Assembly (NCBI GenBank): GCA_963680875.1 | Contig: OY804575.1 | Span: 104,835,505-104,899,504, forward strand | Direction: 5' to 3' | DNA: 64,000 bases | Origin: Bathymodiolus brooksi | Taxonomy: Eukaryota > Mollusca > Bivalvia > Mytilida > Modiolidae | Part shown: piece after piece, positions 28,875 to 39,599 of the stretch | Position numbering within the stretch: the stretch's first letter is position 1 | Layout of the letters: every line of letters starts with the position of its first letter | The notes under the pieces: model-generated | The model's input: the letters and a program-made list of their open reading frames with translations, nothing else | What the model was told of the DNA's origin: nothing | Database searches by the model: none | Made by a program: the position numbers and the translations under genes

Positions 28875-29939
28875 TTGATGCATATAACAATACATAAGTG
28901 TTATGTGCAATTTTCAAATGTATTGGTTCATTTGCCAGATCGACCTACGTTTTCAAACACCAAATGACAAAATATGTGTCAACAGTGTCACAAAAGAACA
29001 TCATAGAAACAATGATGAGAAGGAAAACAACGTTTTGGGAGCTGGTATTATATGTGTATACATGCAACATGAACATCAAATGTCTTCTTCAATAATGTAT
29101 AAAAACAATAGCTGTAATACTAATGTTTCTCAAAGCTATTGATCTGAGAAATAAGATAAAAAAAAAACCCACATAACCGGTAAAATGTACATTAAGATCA
29201 CATTTTGAAAAACGTTTGAGGAATAAATGTGCTGTACTGAAAACATATTTTCTGATTACCCCTTTGGCATCTTCAAATTCCAAACCCTTTTTAAATACTT
29301 TTAATTACTAAATGTGTGTTCAATGTTTACATTGCATTTAATGGATTGAAAATACAATGTGTGTTACCTGAGTTTCATACACATAATATCTACAATAAAA
29401 TTTACAGAGAAACAAGATTATCAGGATGGCATTTGTTCTACATTCTTATCTGCTTGTGATAATTTCTTTCTTTTTTTATGTCACCTGGATTCAAAGTCCA
29501 TGTGCAGTATTGCCGTCCGTCTTACACTGCATCGATATTCATCATCTTTTTTTTTCATTTCGAAATTCAAGATGGCAGCTATGATAAATATGTTTTAGGT
29601 TATCTGAAATATTTACAATCTTATGAGAAACCATAATTCTGATATAATTGTTACATGAACAGTTTGAAGATACCAAAGGAGCAATCAGAATCCGTATATC
29701 GAAGAAGAACAGACAACACAATGGCCAAAAGAAAAAGGACAAAAGGACAAACAACGATCTACAAAACATACATATATAACTAAAGATCGATCAACGCGAA
29801 CCCCACATGGTAGGAATGTTCCATTATATATTACCCAAAGAAGTTGTGCTTATTTAATGTCGCTAGGAAATCATATCTAGCTGCCACCGCAGGAAATTAT
29901 GAAAACGGAATTTGTAATTGAAAAAGATTGCTGGACGTG
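28875..29939. other. Gene-free; two Penelope-like tail fragments
   Basis: About 29245-29285 (plus, TGATTACCCCTTTGGCATC) and 29652-29830 (minus, GTTTGAAGATACCAAAGGAG) are tail fragments of the second Penelope-like family. Small frames at 28898-29142 are unrecognised. Confidence 0.45.
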
Positions 29940-30565
29940 TTTTTCAACAGACAGTTGGCATTCGTATGCGTACTAACAGTGCTTGTCTTCTCGCCGACTT
30001 GTTCCTTTATTCGAACGAGGCAGACGACATATAAGGGCTTCTCTAGAAAAACAAACATAAGCTGTCCCGATCCTTTAATATCACCTTCCGCTATATAGAG
30101 GATGTCTTTTCACTAAATAATTCTAAGTTTGGTGATTTTGTTGATCGCATATATCCCATTGAGTTTGAAATCAAGGATACCACAGATACAGCTAGGTCTG
30201 CTTCATATCTCGAAATTGAGGGCTGGTTGAGATCGAAATTTTACGACAAAAGATTTCAATTTTCTCATTGTGAACTTAGCAACAGTCCAGCAGCATTTGC
30301 ATATGGAGTTAATATCTCTCGGTTGACTCGATATTCCATAGCTTTTGGTTCATATCAGGATTTCCTTGATAGAGTTTTGCTGCTATCAAGGAAACTACTT
30401 AACCAAGGGTTCCTATTGGTCATCACGAAAATGTTACGGTCGCCACCATGACTTGGTTAACCGGTACGGAATATCTGTGTCACAAATGACCACGTACATT
30501 TTCCACTTGTCGCAAGCACTTCCCGGTCCCGGTCTTTTCCTCATTCATGACATATCACCGGGTTG
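29940..30565 (+). pseudogene. Second Penelope-like reverse transcriptase, decayed fragment
   Basis: C-terminal RT region with several frame breaks and stops. Readable pieces: VFQQTVGIRMRTNSACLLAD (motif B), then FRYIEDVFSLNNSKFGDFVD, DTTDTARSASYLE, AAFAYGVNISRLTRYS, GSYQDFLDRVLL and FYGRHHDLVNRYGISVSQMT. The catalytic YIDD is changed to YIED. It aligns motif by motif with ORF2 of the 13.6-24.5 kb array (YRYIDDVLSINNSRFAEF, SPAYGVYISQLIRY) but is a clearly different family. Its 3' end (LIHDISPG) runs into the tail repeat at 30565-30790, which ties that dispersed tail to this family. Confidence 0.8.
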
Positions 30566-30790
30566 GTAACTAGAGTAACACGTCGGGTGACACTTGTGGA
30601 GCAGGAACTGCTTACCATTCCGGGGCACCTGAGCTCACCTGGGGGTCGCGCTACTCGATCTTTAGTTTTATGTGTAGCATTATGTAGATTGTTGTTTGTT
30701 CTTTTATCTTTTGGTCATTGTGTTGTCTGTCCTTCTTTGATTTACGGATTCTGATTACCCGTTTGGTATCTTCAAACTCTTCTGACCATA
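30565..30790 (+). repeat. 3' tail of the second Penelope-like family (reference copy)
   Basis: Directly follows the RT remnant: GTAACACGTCGGGTGACACT, GGAGCAGGAACTGCTTACCA, CGATCTTTAGTTTTATGTG, TCATTGTGTTGTCTGTCC, ending TGGTATCTTCAAACTCTTCT. Other partial copies: 3680-3840 (-), 4150-4410 (-), 6672-6775 (+), 27510-27740 (+), 29652-29830 (-), 31860-32010 (+), 33597-33830 (-), 35762-35890 (+), 47490-47585 (+), 48010-48240 (+), 52225-52280 (-), 52930-53170 (+) and 61800-62020 (+). Confidence 0.75.
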
Positions 30791-31447
30791 GGACATATGG
30801 CAAAATATATCAAAATCATTTTTTGAAACCACTGAACCAATTGAACGGAATGTTTGCTGAACTGCTGATTAAATTATCTAAAATTAAACTTCAGAGACTA
30901 TTTTAGGTACATTTCTCAGAAGTATTAAGTGTGATTTCTTGTTATTAATAGAGTAATGGTCTAAGTAGTCAGTACACGAGTATTCATTGACCCTGCTTTT
31001 GTACTGAATATGTCATTCAGTACATATGTTAACGATATTTCAGTTAAATTATTTGGTATGTGTATTTGTGTGAGGTCGATGGGGATCTAGATAAGGGAGT
31101 TTTGGAATAGTATTAAGGGACGACCATTTAACTTGTAGAGGAGCGACTATATGTTTTGTTTTTAATTCATGCCGCCAAATTGTATAAAAATAAAGAAATT
31201 GGCTTAAAAAATTAATAATATGACCCTGCAGTTTTCAGCGAAAGCAAATTTTGGTAACTGATTTTTCATGTCCAAAACAAAATTTACTTGATTTTTTTTT
31301 CGGTGGGAAAAAAAAATCTTGTTTTGGGGGAGATATAGACCCCCACCCCTAATAGAAAAAATGGTCGGTCATTACATATAATTGATTGCTACCGCAACAT
31401 TTTTGTGCATACTTAAAATCGGGAATTCCATCGACGTCATTTCTGTG
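30791..31447. other. Gene-free stretch
   Basis: AT-rich, with no supported feature apart from homopolymer runs near 31280-31320. Confidence 0.45.
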
Positions 31448-31705
31448 TTGAAATTGATTTGATTGATTTTTGGTGTCTAACGCCACTTTCAGCAATATTT
31501 CAGCGATATCAGTTTTAGTGGTGGAAGAAGCCGGAGTACCCGGAGAGAACCATCGACCATGGGCAAACAACTGGTAAATTTATCACTTGCGCTGCGAGTC
31601 GAATGCACCCTTTTTGTAATTTACAAAGCCGGGCGCGAACCCACGCCGTATTGGTGATAGGCTTGTATGAGTTGTTAGGTAAACTCATTGAGCCACCGGG
31701 CCCTA
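31448..31705 (-). repeat. tRNA-headed SINE (type C)
   Basis: On the minus strand it starts CCCGGTGGCTCAATGAG (A-box-like), then GGGTTCGCGCCCGG (B-box), a body with CATGGTCGATGGTTCTCTC, and the shared tail GCTGAAAGTGGCGTTAGACA. It matches the plus-strand copy at 38246-38516. Confidence 0.8.
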
Positions 31706-32734
31706 CTGTATTAAGGAGTTTGACTTTGCTAGAAGAGTAGATTATGTTGTTAGGGTTAGTTATTGTTTTAACTATTACTATATTTAACTTTTATTTTGAA
31801 GTACAACATTATCGTAAGACATTATCATAAAACAACATAAAAATTTAAATAAATGGTTTCTTGTGAGATCTGTGTTGCTCAATTTTTTTTAATTTGATGT
31901 GTAGTGTTTTATAGGTGTATGGTGCTTTTTTGTCATTTTTCTTTTGGTAATTGTATTGTCCGTCCTTCGAGTTATGACTTCTGTTCATCCCATTTTCAAG
32001 CTTTATTTTAAGAAGTTCTCCCGCGTATGGTAATACATGTACACAACTTATTTGACATTGTTTCCGTTAGATATGTTTTTATACTTTGTTTATGATGCCA
32101 AAATGACAGATATATCGGTAAAACAATGAAATCCAATCCATGTTCATCTGCATAGATGATAACAGCCGGACCAGACTGGTAGCTATCAACTATTGGAAGT
32201 TCTTGTAATACATGCCGTATCTGATATGACTCAAACGGTGATTAATGGTGGAATAATGGGAAAAAAACATTTGAGATAATGGAAGAAGCTCAATGGTTTT
32301 TATGAACGGAAATTAAAAAACGCTATCTAAGCTACATTTCCTGTTTTCATCCTTATTGATGATAAGAAAATTGAAATAATACCCGAACGACTTAGTCACA
32401 GCTTAAAATCGAAGGAAACATCGAGCTGTTTGAACTTGGATAAACTTGTCTGACCTATTTGAGACGTAATAATTTAATAGGATCTTGTGTGTATTGATTA
32501 CATCAACAGAAAATTTAGAATAAAAAGCTTAAACTAGTTTATTCAATGTTTTTTGCACGTTCACAAATAAGCTGTATCTAAGCTATATCAGATTAAAACC
32601 TCCGACAGCAGGATCAATTATAAAATGAATGAGAAGAATTTGTAATATAGTATTATTACGTGATGTTTTTCATATTGGCCTAGTTATAGGTCCGAGGCCT
32701 GCTGTATTGGCCTGAATTGTCTACTAAATTTGTG
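31706..32734. other. Gene-free; one Penelope-like tail
   Basis: 31860-32010 (plus) is a tail of the second Penelope-like family. The rest is unassigned AT-rich DNA. Confidence 0.45.
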
Positions 32735-33190
32735 TTTATCCTTATCAACACCATATATTTTCTGAAATATTCACGATTCTTCTGAAATATCATAGGATAT
32801 TTAAACGTCATTCTCAGAATGTCATACATCAAGTCCTCCATAAAGGATTAAAATACAATTAAATATTTTTCAAAATATAACAAAGCGAAAGGTACTTTCT
32901 TTTAATCTAAAACTGACTACTTTTGTATATGTACTCTGAAGCTTAACCTTTTCAACACCATATATTTTCTGAAATGTTCAGGATTCCTCTACGTTATGTC
33001 CAAATATCATGGGATCTTTAAAGGTCATTCTCGGAATTTCAGTATTTATAGGTCATACATAAAGACCTCCATAAAGGATTAAAATACAACTAAATGCCAC
33101 CACATTTTCAAAATACAACAAAACCAAAGGAACTTTTGTTTATCTAAAACTGACACTGATTACTTTTGTAAATGTTCTAAGCTCTGATTG
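32735..33190. repeat. Diverged tandem duplication, ~210-250 bp units
   Basis: Both units contain CAACACCATATATTTTCTGA, then AGGTCATTCTC-like sequence, CCTCCATAAAGGATTAAAAT and ATCTAAAACTGAC. The second unit carries small insertions. Old, non-coding. Confidence 0.75.
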
Positions 33191-34199
33191 GAGAATTAGT
33201 TGTGTGATACTTTAAACAGCTGCTAATGAGTAATATTTTGTTATTGTCTTTTTCCTCTGGTAATCCACATATTCATCTAATTGACTAATCCCAGTATCTC
33301 TTTCTATCGACATGATTTATTGCTTGTAAGCTTGTTCTTGTCATGGATATAATTAATTTTTACTAACCGGATGTTAAATGATAGCCTCTAATCAGGTTAT
33401 ATTTGTTGTGCAAGACACATTTCTATAATTATCTTATAAAAGAATCAATGTGACACTCTGTAATCCTTCATATACGTTGTACAAGTGACCGTGTGAAGAA
33501 TGAAAATGGTTAATTAAAAAACTTCTTCGAAACCTATCACCTACATTCTCTCGACAGGATTCCCCGGATTAAAGAGTGGCATCAAAATGGAATATAAGTA
33601 AAGTTGAAGATACCGATTTGGTAATCAGAAGAAATGAATCAAGAATAATGTCTACAGCAGAACGGAACAAGAAGACAAATAATGATCTACCAAACATTAC
33701 ATAGAAAACTTAATATTAAGCACCATTAACCGGGGCGAACCAGGTTTCTTCAGAAAGGTGCGCCGTTCCTGCTCCATTAGTGGTATCCGTCGTGTTACTC
33801 TTTGTGAAAAAGCCAGTTAAAAGTCATGAATGAGGATTACGATTCGTACAAACGGAACATGCCCATGCATACCTTCCTGTTCTCAAATCGCTATTTTAAT
33901 TTTTTTTATAATGAAATAACATTACATTTTATACATTCAACAACACAACATTCTACGTTGAATTTACCAATTAACACAATCAATGCATCGTGTTGCTTTT
34001 CGAAAAGATGGTACTAGCATATATATTGTATATTTAATTAGATTTGAGTTGCAAGGTGACACCGGGTGTGGAGTATTATTTGATATATTATATCAAACTG
34101 TCATTTCTTGTTCATTCATCATAATACAAGTTCAAAACCCGGTGATACAGAGTCAAGAACTATTATAAACTCTATTTTGTAATGTTTCTGAGAAGTTTA
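33191..34199. other. Gene-free; SINE-tail and Penelope-like tail remnants
   Basis: 33312-33357 (TTGCTTGTAAGCTTGTTCTT) is a motif shared with 44620-44700 and 60245-60300. 33597-33830 (minus) is a Penelope-like tail ending with the complement of GTAACACGACGGATACC. Nothing coding is supported. Confidence 0.45.
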
Positions 34200-34445
34200 G
34201 GTTAGGGTATGGTGTTTAACGCCACTTTCAACAATATTTCAGTTATATCGTGGCGGTCAGTTTTATTGGTGGAAGAAATCGGTGCATCCGGGGAAAACCA
34301 CCGACCTGCCGCAAGTCACTAACAATGTTATCATATAAAGTTGTATCGAGTTAATCTCGCATGAGCGTTAATCGTTAGTGGTAATAGGCACTGATTGCAT
34401 AGATAGTTGTAAGACTACCATATGATCGCGACCATGACGACCCCG
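34200..34445 (-). repeat. tRNA-headed SINE (type B)
   Basis: Tail GGTGTTTAACGCCACTTTCA at the left, body with GGAAAACCACCGACCTGCCG, and diverged head at the right. Closely related to 27008-27270. Confidence 0.78.
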
Positions 34446-35374
34446 TTTCTGAGAAGTGTTTGATGTACTACTATGTATGACCGTTTTGTGGATTTCATCG
34501 ACAACCATTATTAATATTAATCGGTAACATACTTAAATTGTACATGAAAACGAAACAATTCTAGTATTGAATCAACAATGCACCAATTTTAAGCACCGTA
34601 CATTAAATAATATTATCGGACAATATCACAAACTAAATTAGTTTGAATTATCTTTAACAAAGAAGCATGTCTAGTAAATTGTTGTTCTTGATTCAAGTCG
34701 AGTACGTTGGAGTCTGGAATGGAAGTAGTCATATCCGACAATTTTCCAGGCAGTGACGTCACTGCTGATATAAAAAAACAATTCGCTTTATTTTCTTTAA
34801 TATGATTTTGTGAACAACATTTATTTACTGGGTTTTGTTTTATTTTCGTTTATTGTATTTTGAATTCACTTCTGAATAGAACCTCACAAATGCTATAAAA
34901 ATAATAATGAGATTTAATCAACCAGTTCAGGAAATGTAAGTTAATTTAACATTATCTATCTGTCTGATTACATTCAGTATTACGTTCTTTATTGTGTAGG
35001 GATGTGAGCTTTCACAAAACTTCAATTACAGATGACATTGCAGATTTTGATTTTAAGTGTTCTTTTTAAGATTAATGGATACAAATGTAGATATTTAATT
35101 AACTTGCGTAATAAGTTTCTTTCTGGAATAACCTTCACCGAGATTGTACTGGTAAGTGTGATTTCCACATTTAGAATTAATTGTACATGTATACTTGGGT
35201 CTTATGATATCGGGGTAATTAACAAGAAACAATACTTACACAATAAAATAAGAGCTTATCTATAAATACTGATAGGTGTCCAGTAATAACTATTTGAATA
35301 TACATCTTCCTGCACATAAAGTTTCAAATTGTTTTTATGATATCGCAAGAGGACTTGTCTGGAAGTATTCTGCT

Positions 35375-35411
<37 letters not shown>

Positions 35412-36358
35412 AGGAACGTCTCAAGGTATCGAGACAAATAGGTTTTAGGTTTCAGATGTCTCTTGCTATGTGTAGGTCAATAAGCACATCATAGTCATTA
35501 CTCCATGGATTGTCTTTTTGAATCACCTAAACTTGTAATCCGTAATAAATAAAGCAAAGGTCAAATTATAAAAAAAAATGTCTCTTGAAGATTTAAAATG
35601 TCTTCTATCTCGACCAAAGAAATATGATGACCCCCTAAGGATGGATATCCAGGTCATGGCATGGGAAAAGAACGACCAAGTGGCGGGGTTAAACCAACCC
35701 CTTTTTTTAAATTGGATACCCAACGGAGATACAGATATAACAAAATAATAAAAATTAACACATCTTTACTCGATCTTTAGTTTTATGTGTATGTTTTGTA
35801 GATTGTTGTTTGTCCTTTTGGCCCTTGTGCTGTCTGTTCTTCGATATACGGATTCTGATTACCCCTTTGGTATCTTCAAACTCTTCGCTTCCACACATAA
35901 GGACAACACCACTATCACCAAAATGAACTACAGCATGAATATAACATGTACTATACAATAACAAGGTCAGTGAACGGTCACTCTAATGTCAGGATCAATA
36001 ATACAAGATAATCAAAGACCTGAAGGTCTTTAAAGGTCGGCTGGATTGTGCAAAAGTTATATCCATATTAATATTCTCATAACCAATTAATCAGACAGAC
36101 TGGAAATTTCACTGGTGTGCAAAAGTGCGCGTGTGTCTTCCTTTGTTGTTATCGGATTACCACGTGCATTGTGTATATATACACGCAAGTAGTAGGACTG
36201 TCGCTAAAATGTGGATGCGGTATTACAATCGACAAGAAATTGATGTCAGTTTGTCGATTAGGAGACGAAAATAAGAGTAAAACATTATATGAACAGATTT
36301 CTTTTAAAGGTTATTAATCAAAAAGCCATATATATTAGCTTCTTATTCATTTATAAAT
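34446..36358. other. Gene-free; TA microsatellite and Penelope-like tail
   Basis: A (TA)n run lies at 35380-35410, and a plus-strand tail of the second Penelope-like family at 35762-35890. Small frames are unrecognised. Confidence 0.45.
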
Positions 36359-36602
36359 AAGGGTAATAACAAAATTACCGAACTCCGAACAATCTTACAA
36401 AGGGAAAGTCAAAACTCATAATTATATAAACAGACAAAATCAGTCAACAACCAGAAAACTGTGAAAACCGTAATGACCCTGACTTGGTACAGGCATTTCT
36501 AAAGAAATGGGTTGAATCAGATTTTAAAGCGCCAAACCTCCCGTTCTCATTACGGTTCAAAGGTTCCGGCTGTCACTATAACAGTATTTAAATACAGGAA
36601 CA
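36359..36602 (-). mobile_element. Solo 3' module of a Naiad-like subfamily
   Basis: About 240 bp matching the 3' UTR of the array from GGGTAATAACAAAATTACCG to ACAGGAACA, then unrelated sequence. It has the terminal hairpin and the AACCGTAATGA stem. It shares with the other solo module (57084-57309) differences from the array: AAGGG at the end, GCGC-TTTA, CCGGAACC and TTATAGTGACAG (minus-strand sense). Confidence 0.85.
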
Positions 36603-37244
36603 GTTATAACAGTTATTAAAACATCGGAGCATTTAAAAAGAAATTTTACGTATATTCCACATTTTATACAATGCCACCTCCAACTATTAATTCATAACCA
36701 ATATTCAAATTAATTTATTTCAATAGAAAAAACAATCAATTATACGTCGTAACGTCGTATTATTTTTAATAACTCATTAATTGCCTGTATGCGACGTATA
36801 GATTACTATGATTAGCAAAAACAACAAAAACGATATGAAACTATATGTTGTTGCCCATATCGACAATCACGGTAATTCGACAAATCCCCTATTTAATGAG
36901 CTTGCGATATGTTCATCTACGAATGTGACTGCAATGGGTCTGGCTGATAAATCAGCCGACCCAAAAACAGGTGCTTGTAAAATAAAGGTGTCAAAGACAT
37001 ACACATATAACAATAGAAATTGAAGAAGTTTAATAATAGATCTTATATATCTAACAAGAAGTGAAAAGTCATGAAATAATGAGGTGTGTATAGCAAATTC
37101 GCCCATAAACGAGGAAATATAAAAAAAAACAAAACTAAAACATTAAGCCTTTGTCGTATCTATATTGATATCAACAGACCATTACATGTAGTACACGTAC
37201 ATTATTTTATTTGAATAATAAAACTTTGAATATTTCGTTAAATT
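36603..37244. other. Gene-free stretch
   Basis: AT-rich with no supported feature. A 71-codon frame at 36808-37023 is unrecognised. Confidence 0.4.
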
Positions 37245-37400
37245 TAAGGGTTAGCGTTAATGTGTTTTAACCTTATTTTCAACAATATTTCAGTTTTATC
37301 GTGGTGGCCAGTTTTATTGGTGGAATACCCGGAGAAAACCACCGACTTTCCGCAAGTAACTGACAAACTTTTATCACACAATGCTGTATCAACCACACCT
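37245..37400 (-). repeat. SINE (type B) tail fragment
   Basis: Contains CAACAATATTTCAGTTTTAT, GGTGGAATACCCGGAGAAAA and CCACCGAC in the order of the type B copies. The tRNA-like head is missing. Confidence 0.65.
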
Positions 37401-37775
37401 CTCCTTAACTTTAAGTTACCTCATTGCATATATTAGAGTTATGTTAAGGTACATGTTCCCATAGTCTCTTAAGTATAAAGGGAGGAAGTAAGAATAACCA
37501 AACATTTCCTTAAGAAATACTTAAGATAAGAAGTTTGTTGTATTCCATTTCCCAAAAATGGGCGGAGTAGCCTTAAATTACGTGCTTTCTATGTAAGATC
37601 TTCTCTTAAGTGGCTTTGCTCGTACGATACCTTGTCGAATGTGTCCGCACATCCCTAACTGGAATGATTACTGTGTCCTCTATCGACAACCGTCGTAGCG
37701 ACGACCGGTAGGAGGCTTAGCTATATCTCCTGGCTCATACTGCATGTTGAGTCAGATTAAACAGTTTTATCCTCG

Positions 37776-37935
37776 ATTTTGGCTATCATGTTTAGGCCCT
37801 TTCGCTTTCTAGCTCCCAACAGACTTTGAGATTATTGGCTTTTCAATTTTTTGACGTACGTGATGAAGTTTATTCCAGAAACGCGGCATGTGCACTAACT
37901 TATACATCTAAGCTTTTGTTACCCTATATAGTAGG
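37776..37935 (+). repeat. Hammerhead-like repeat, copy 1 (degenerate)
   Basis: Contains GTGATGAAGTTTATTCCAGA followed by AACGCGGCATGTGCAC, the same arrangement as 56754-56935. The pattern NTGATGA, short hairpin, GAAAC, short stem, then a GTC-like site, with flanking segments that could form stem I, resembles hammerhead ribozymes dispersed in bivalve genomes. The core C of CTGATGA is G here and the GTC position reads GGC, so this copy should be inactive. The 92-codon frame through it is not taken as a gene. Confidence 0.4.
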
Positions 37936-38245
37936 ATATTTACAAGCAATATATTCGCATGTCGACAACCAATATCTTGTCAATAGAGATTACCTTGCTA
38001 ATTTGTATAAAATACATTATTCACATATTGAAATGTATCACTTAACTCGTTGGTGTGAAATGGTCCAATCAAAACTCGACAAATACCTTTCCTCTAAAAA
38101 ATAAAATATCAAACCATTTTTTACCCATAATTATCTTTTGTTGTTATCCTCTGCTGATAAACTCCATAATATTTACTAATCATAATGTTTACTTGAAAAA
38201 AATAATTCTTTTGGATATCATGTTATTGGAACTGATTCAATCTAT

Positions 38246-38516
38246 GTAGGCTCGGGTGGCTCAATGAGTTAGGTAGTTGGATTACCTAGCAACTCATACA
38301 AGGCTATCACCAGTAAGGCGTGTGTTCGCGCCCGGCTTTGTAAATTACAAAAAGGGTGCACTCGACTCGCAGCCGAAAATGATAAAGTTTACCAGTTGCT
38401 TACCCATGGTCGGTGGTTCTCTCTGGGTACTCCGGCTTCTTCCACCATTAAAACTGGTCGCCATGATAGAGTTGACATATTGCTGAAAGTGGCATTAAAA
38501 CACCAAAAATCAAATT
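38246..38516 (+). repeat. tRNA-headed SINE (type C), full length
   Basis: A-box-like TGGCTCAATGAG at 38257-38268 and B-box GTTCGCGCCC at about 38324-38333. The body contains GGTCGGTGGTTCTCTCTGGG and TCCACCATTAAAACTGG. The tail is TTGCTGAAAGTGGCATTAAA, then ACACCAAAAATC. A polymerase III-transcribed SINE; the matching minus-strand copy is at 31448-31705. Confidence 0.85.
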
Positions 38517-38670
38517 AAAAAAAATCAATCTATGTGTGAGACAAACTGATATGTGATAATGGGCAAGCTGTATTCTTAATGCACTCTTTCTATGCAGGTA
38601 CATAGAATCTCAATTGTCACCTTCCGGATATTAGCACAAAAGACAAAAACAAAACAAACAGTTAGTGCAA

Positions 38671-39527
38671 TCGGTGCGTTTCTGGTATAACCCCTTCATC
38701 GGGTACGCTCATAGGTGCGTTTCTGGTATAACCCCTTCATCGGGTACGCTCATAGGTGCGTTTCTGGTATAACGCCTGCATCGGGTACGCTCATATGTGC
38801 GTTTCTGGTATAACCCCTTCATCGGGTACGCTCATAGGTGCGTTTCTGGTATAACCCCTTCATCGGGTACGCTCATAGGTGCGTTTCTGGTATAACCCCT
38901 TCATCGGGTACGCTCATAGGTGCGTTTCTGGTATAACCCCTTCATCGGGTACGCTCATAGGTGCGTTTCTGGTATAACGCCTGCATCGGGTACGCTCATA
39001 TGTGCGTTTCTGGTATAACCCCTTATTCGGGTACGCTCATAGGTGCGTTTCTGGTATAACCCCTTCATCGGGTACGCTCATAGGTGCGTTTCTGGTATAA
39101 CCCCTTCATCGGGTACGCTCATAGGTGCGTTTCTGGTATAACCCCTTCATCGGGTACGCTCATAGGTGCGTTTCTGGTATAACGCCTGCATCGGGTACGC
39201 TCATAGGTGCGTTTCTGGTGTAACCCTTTCATCGGGTACGCTCATAGGTGCGTTTTTGGTATAACCCCTTCATCGGGTACGCTCATAGGTGTGTTTCTGG
39301 TATAACCCCTTCATCGGGCACGCTCATAGGTGCGTTTCTGGTATAACCCTTTCATCGGGTACGCTCATAGGTGCGTTTCTGGTATAACCCTTTCATCGGG
39401 TACGCTCATAGGTGCGTTTTTGGTATAACCCTTTCATCGGGTACGCTCATAGGTGCGTTTCTGGTTAGCCCCTTCATCGGGTACGCTCATAGGTGCGTTT
39501 CTAGTATAACCTTCATCGGGTGCTCAT
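38671..39527. repeat. 41-bp minisatellite, 21 units, higher-order period of five
   Basis: Unit: AGGTGCGTTTCTGGTATAAC plus CCCTTCATCGGGTACGCTCAT. A variant with AACGCCTGCATCGG replaces AACCCCTTCATCGG at units 3, 8 and 13, that is every fifth unit (205 bp). The right part (units 14-21) has a different set of variants (CCCTTTCATC, GTTTTTGG). The flanks (GTCAAAAGATGAGAAAGCCA and CAAAGGGC) show that it expanded inside interspersed repeat R. Confidence 0.93.
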
Positions 39528-39599
39528 TAGTCAAAAGATGAGAAAGCCAAATAATATAAAAGTTGTGCTAGCAAGAAAATCAAAGGGCTTAAACATATT

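Noticed and set aside
37826..38104. 92-codon frame, possible small gene
   Set aside because: Its beginning overlaps a dispersed repeat (also at 56754) and it has no recognisable domain.
38257..38333. Functional tRNA genes at SINE heads
   Set aside because: A- and B-box-like motifs are present, but no complete cloverleaf could be drawn, and each is followed by a SINE body and tail.
38671..39527. CRISPR-like array
   Set aside because: Units are directly adjacent with no unique spacers, and the context is eukaryotic. The same applies to 53357-53734 and 28523-28874.
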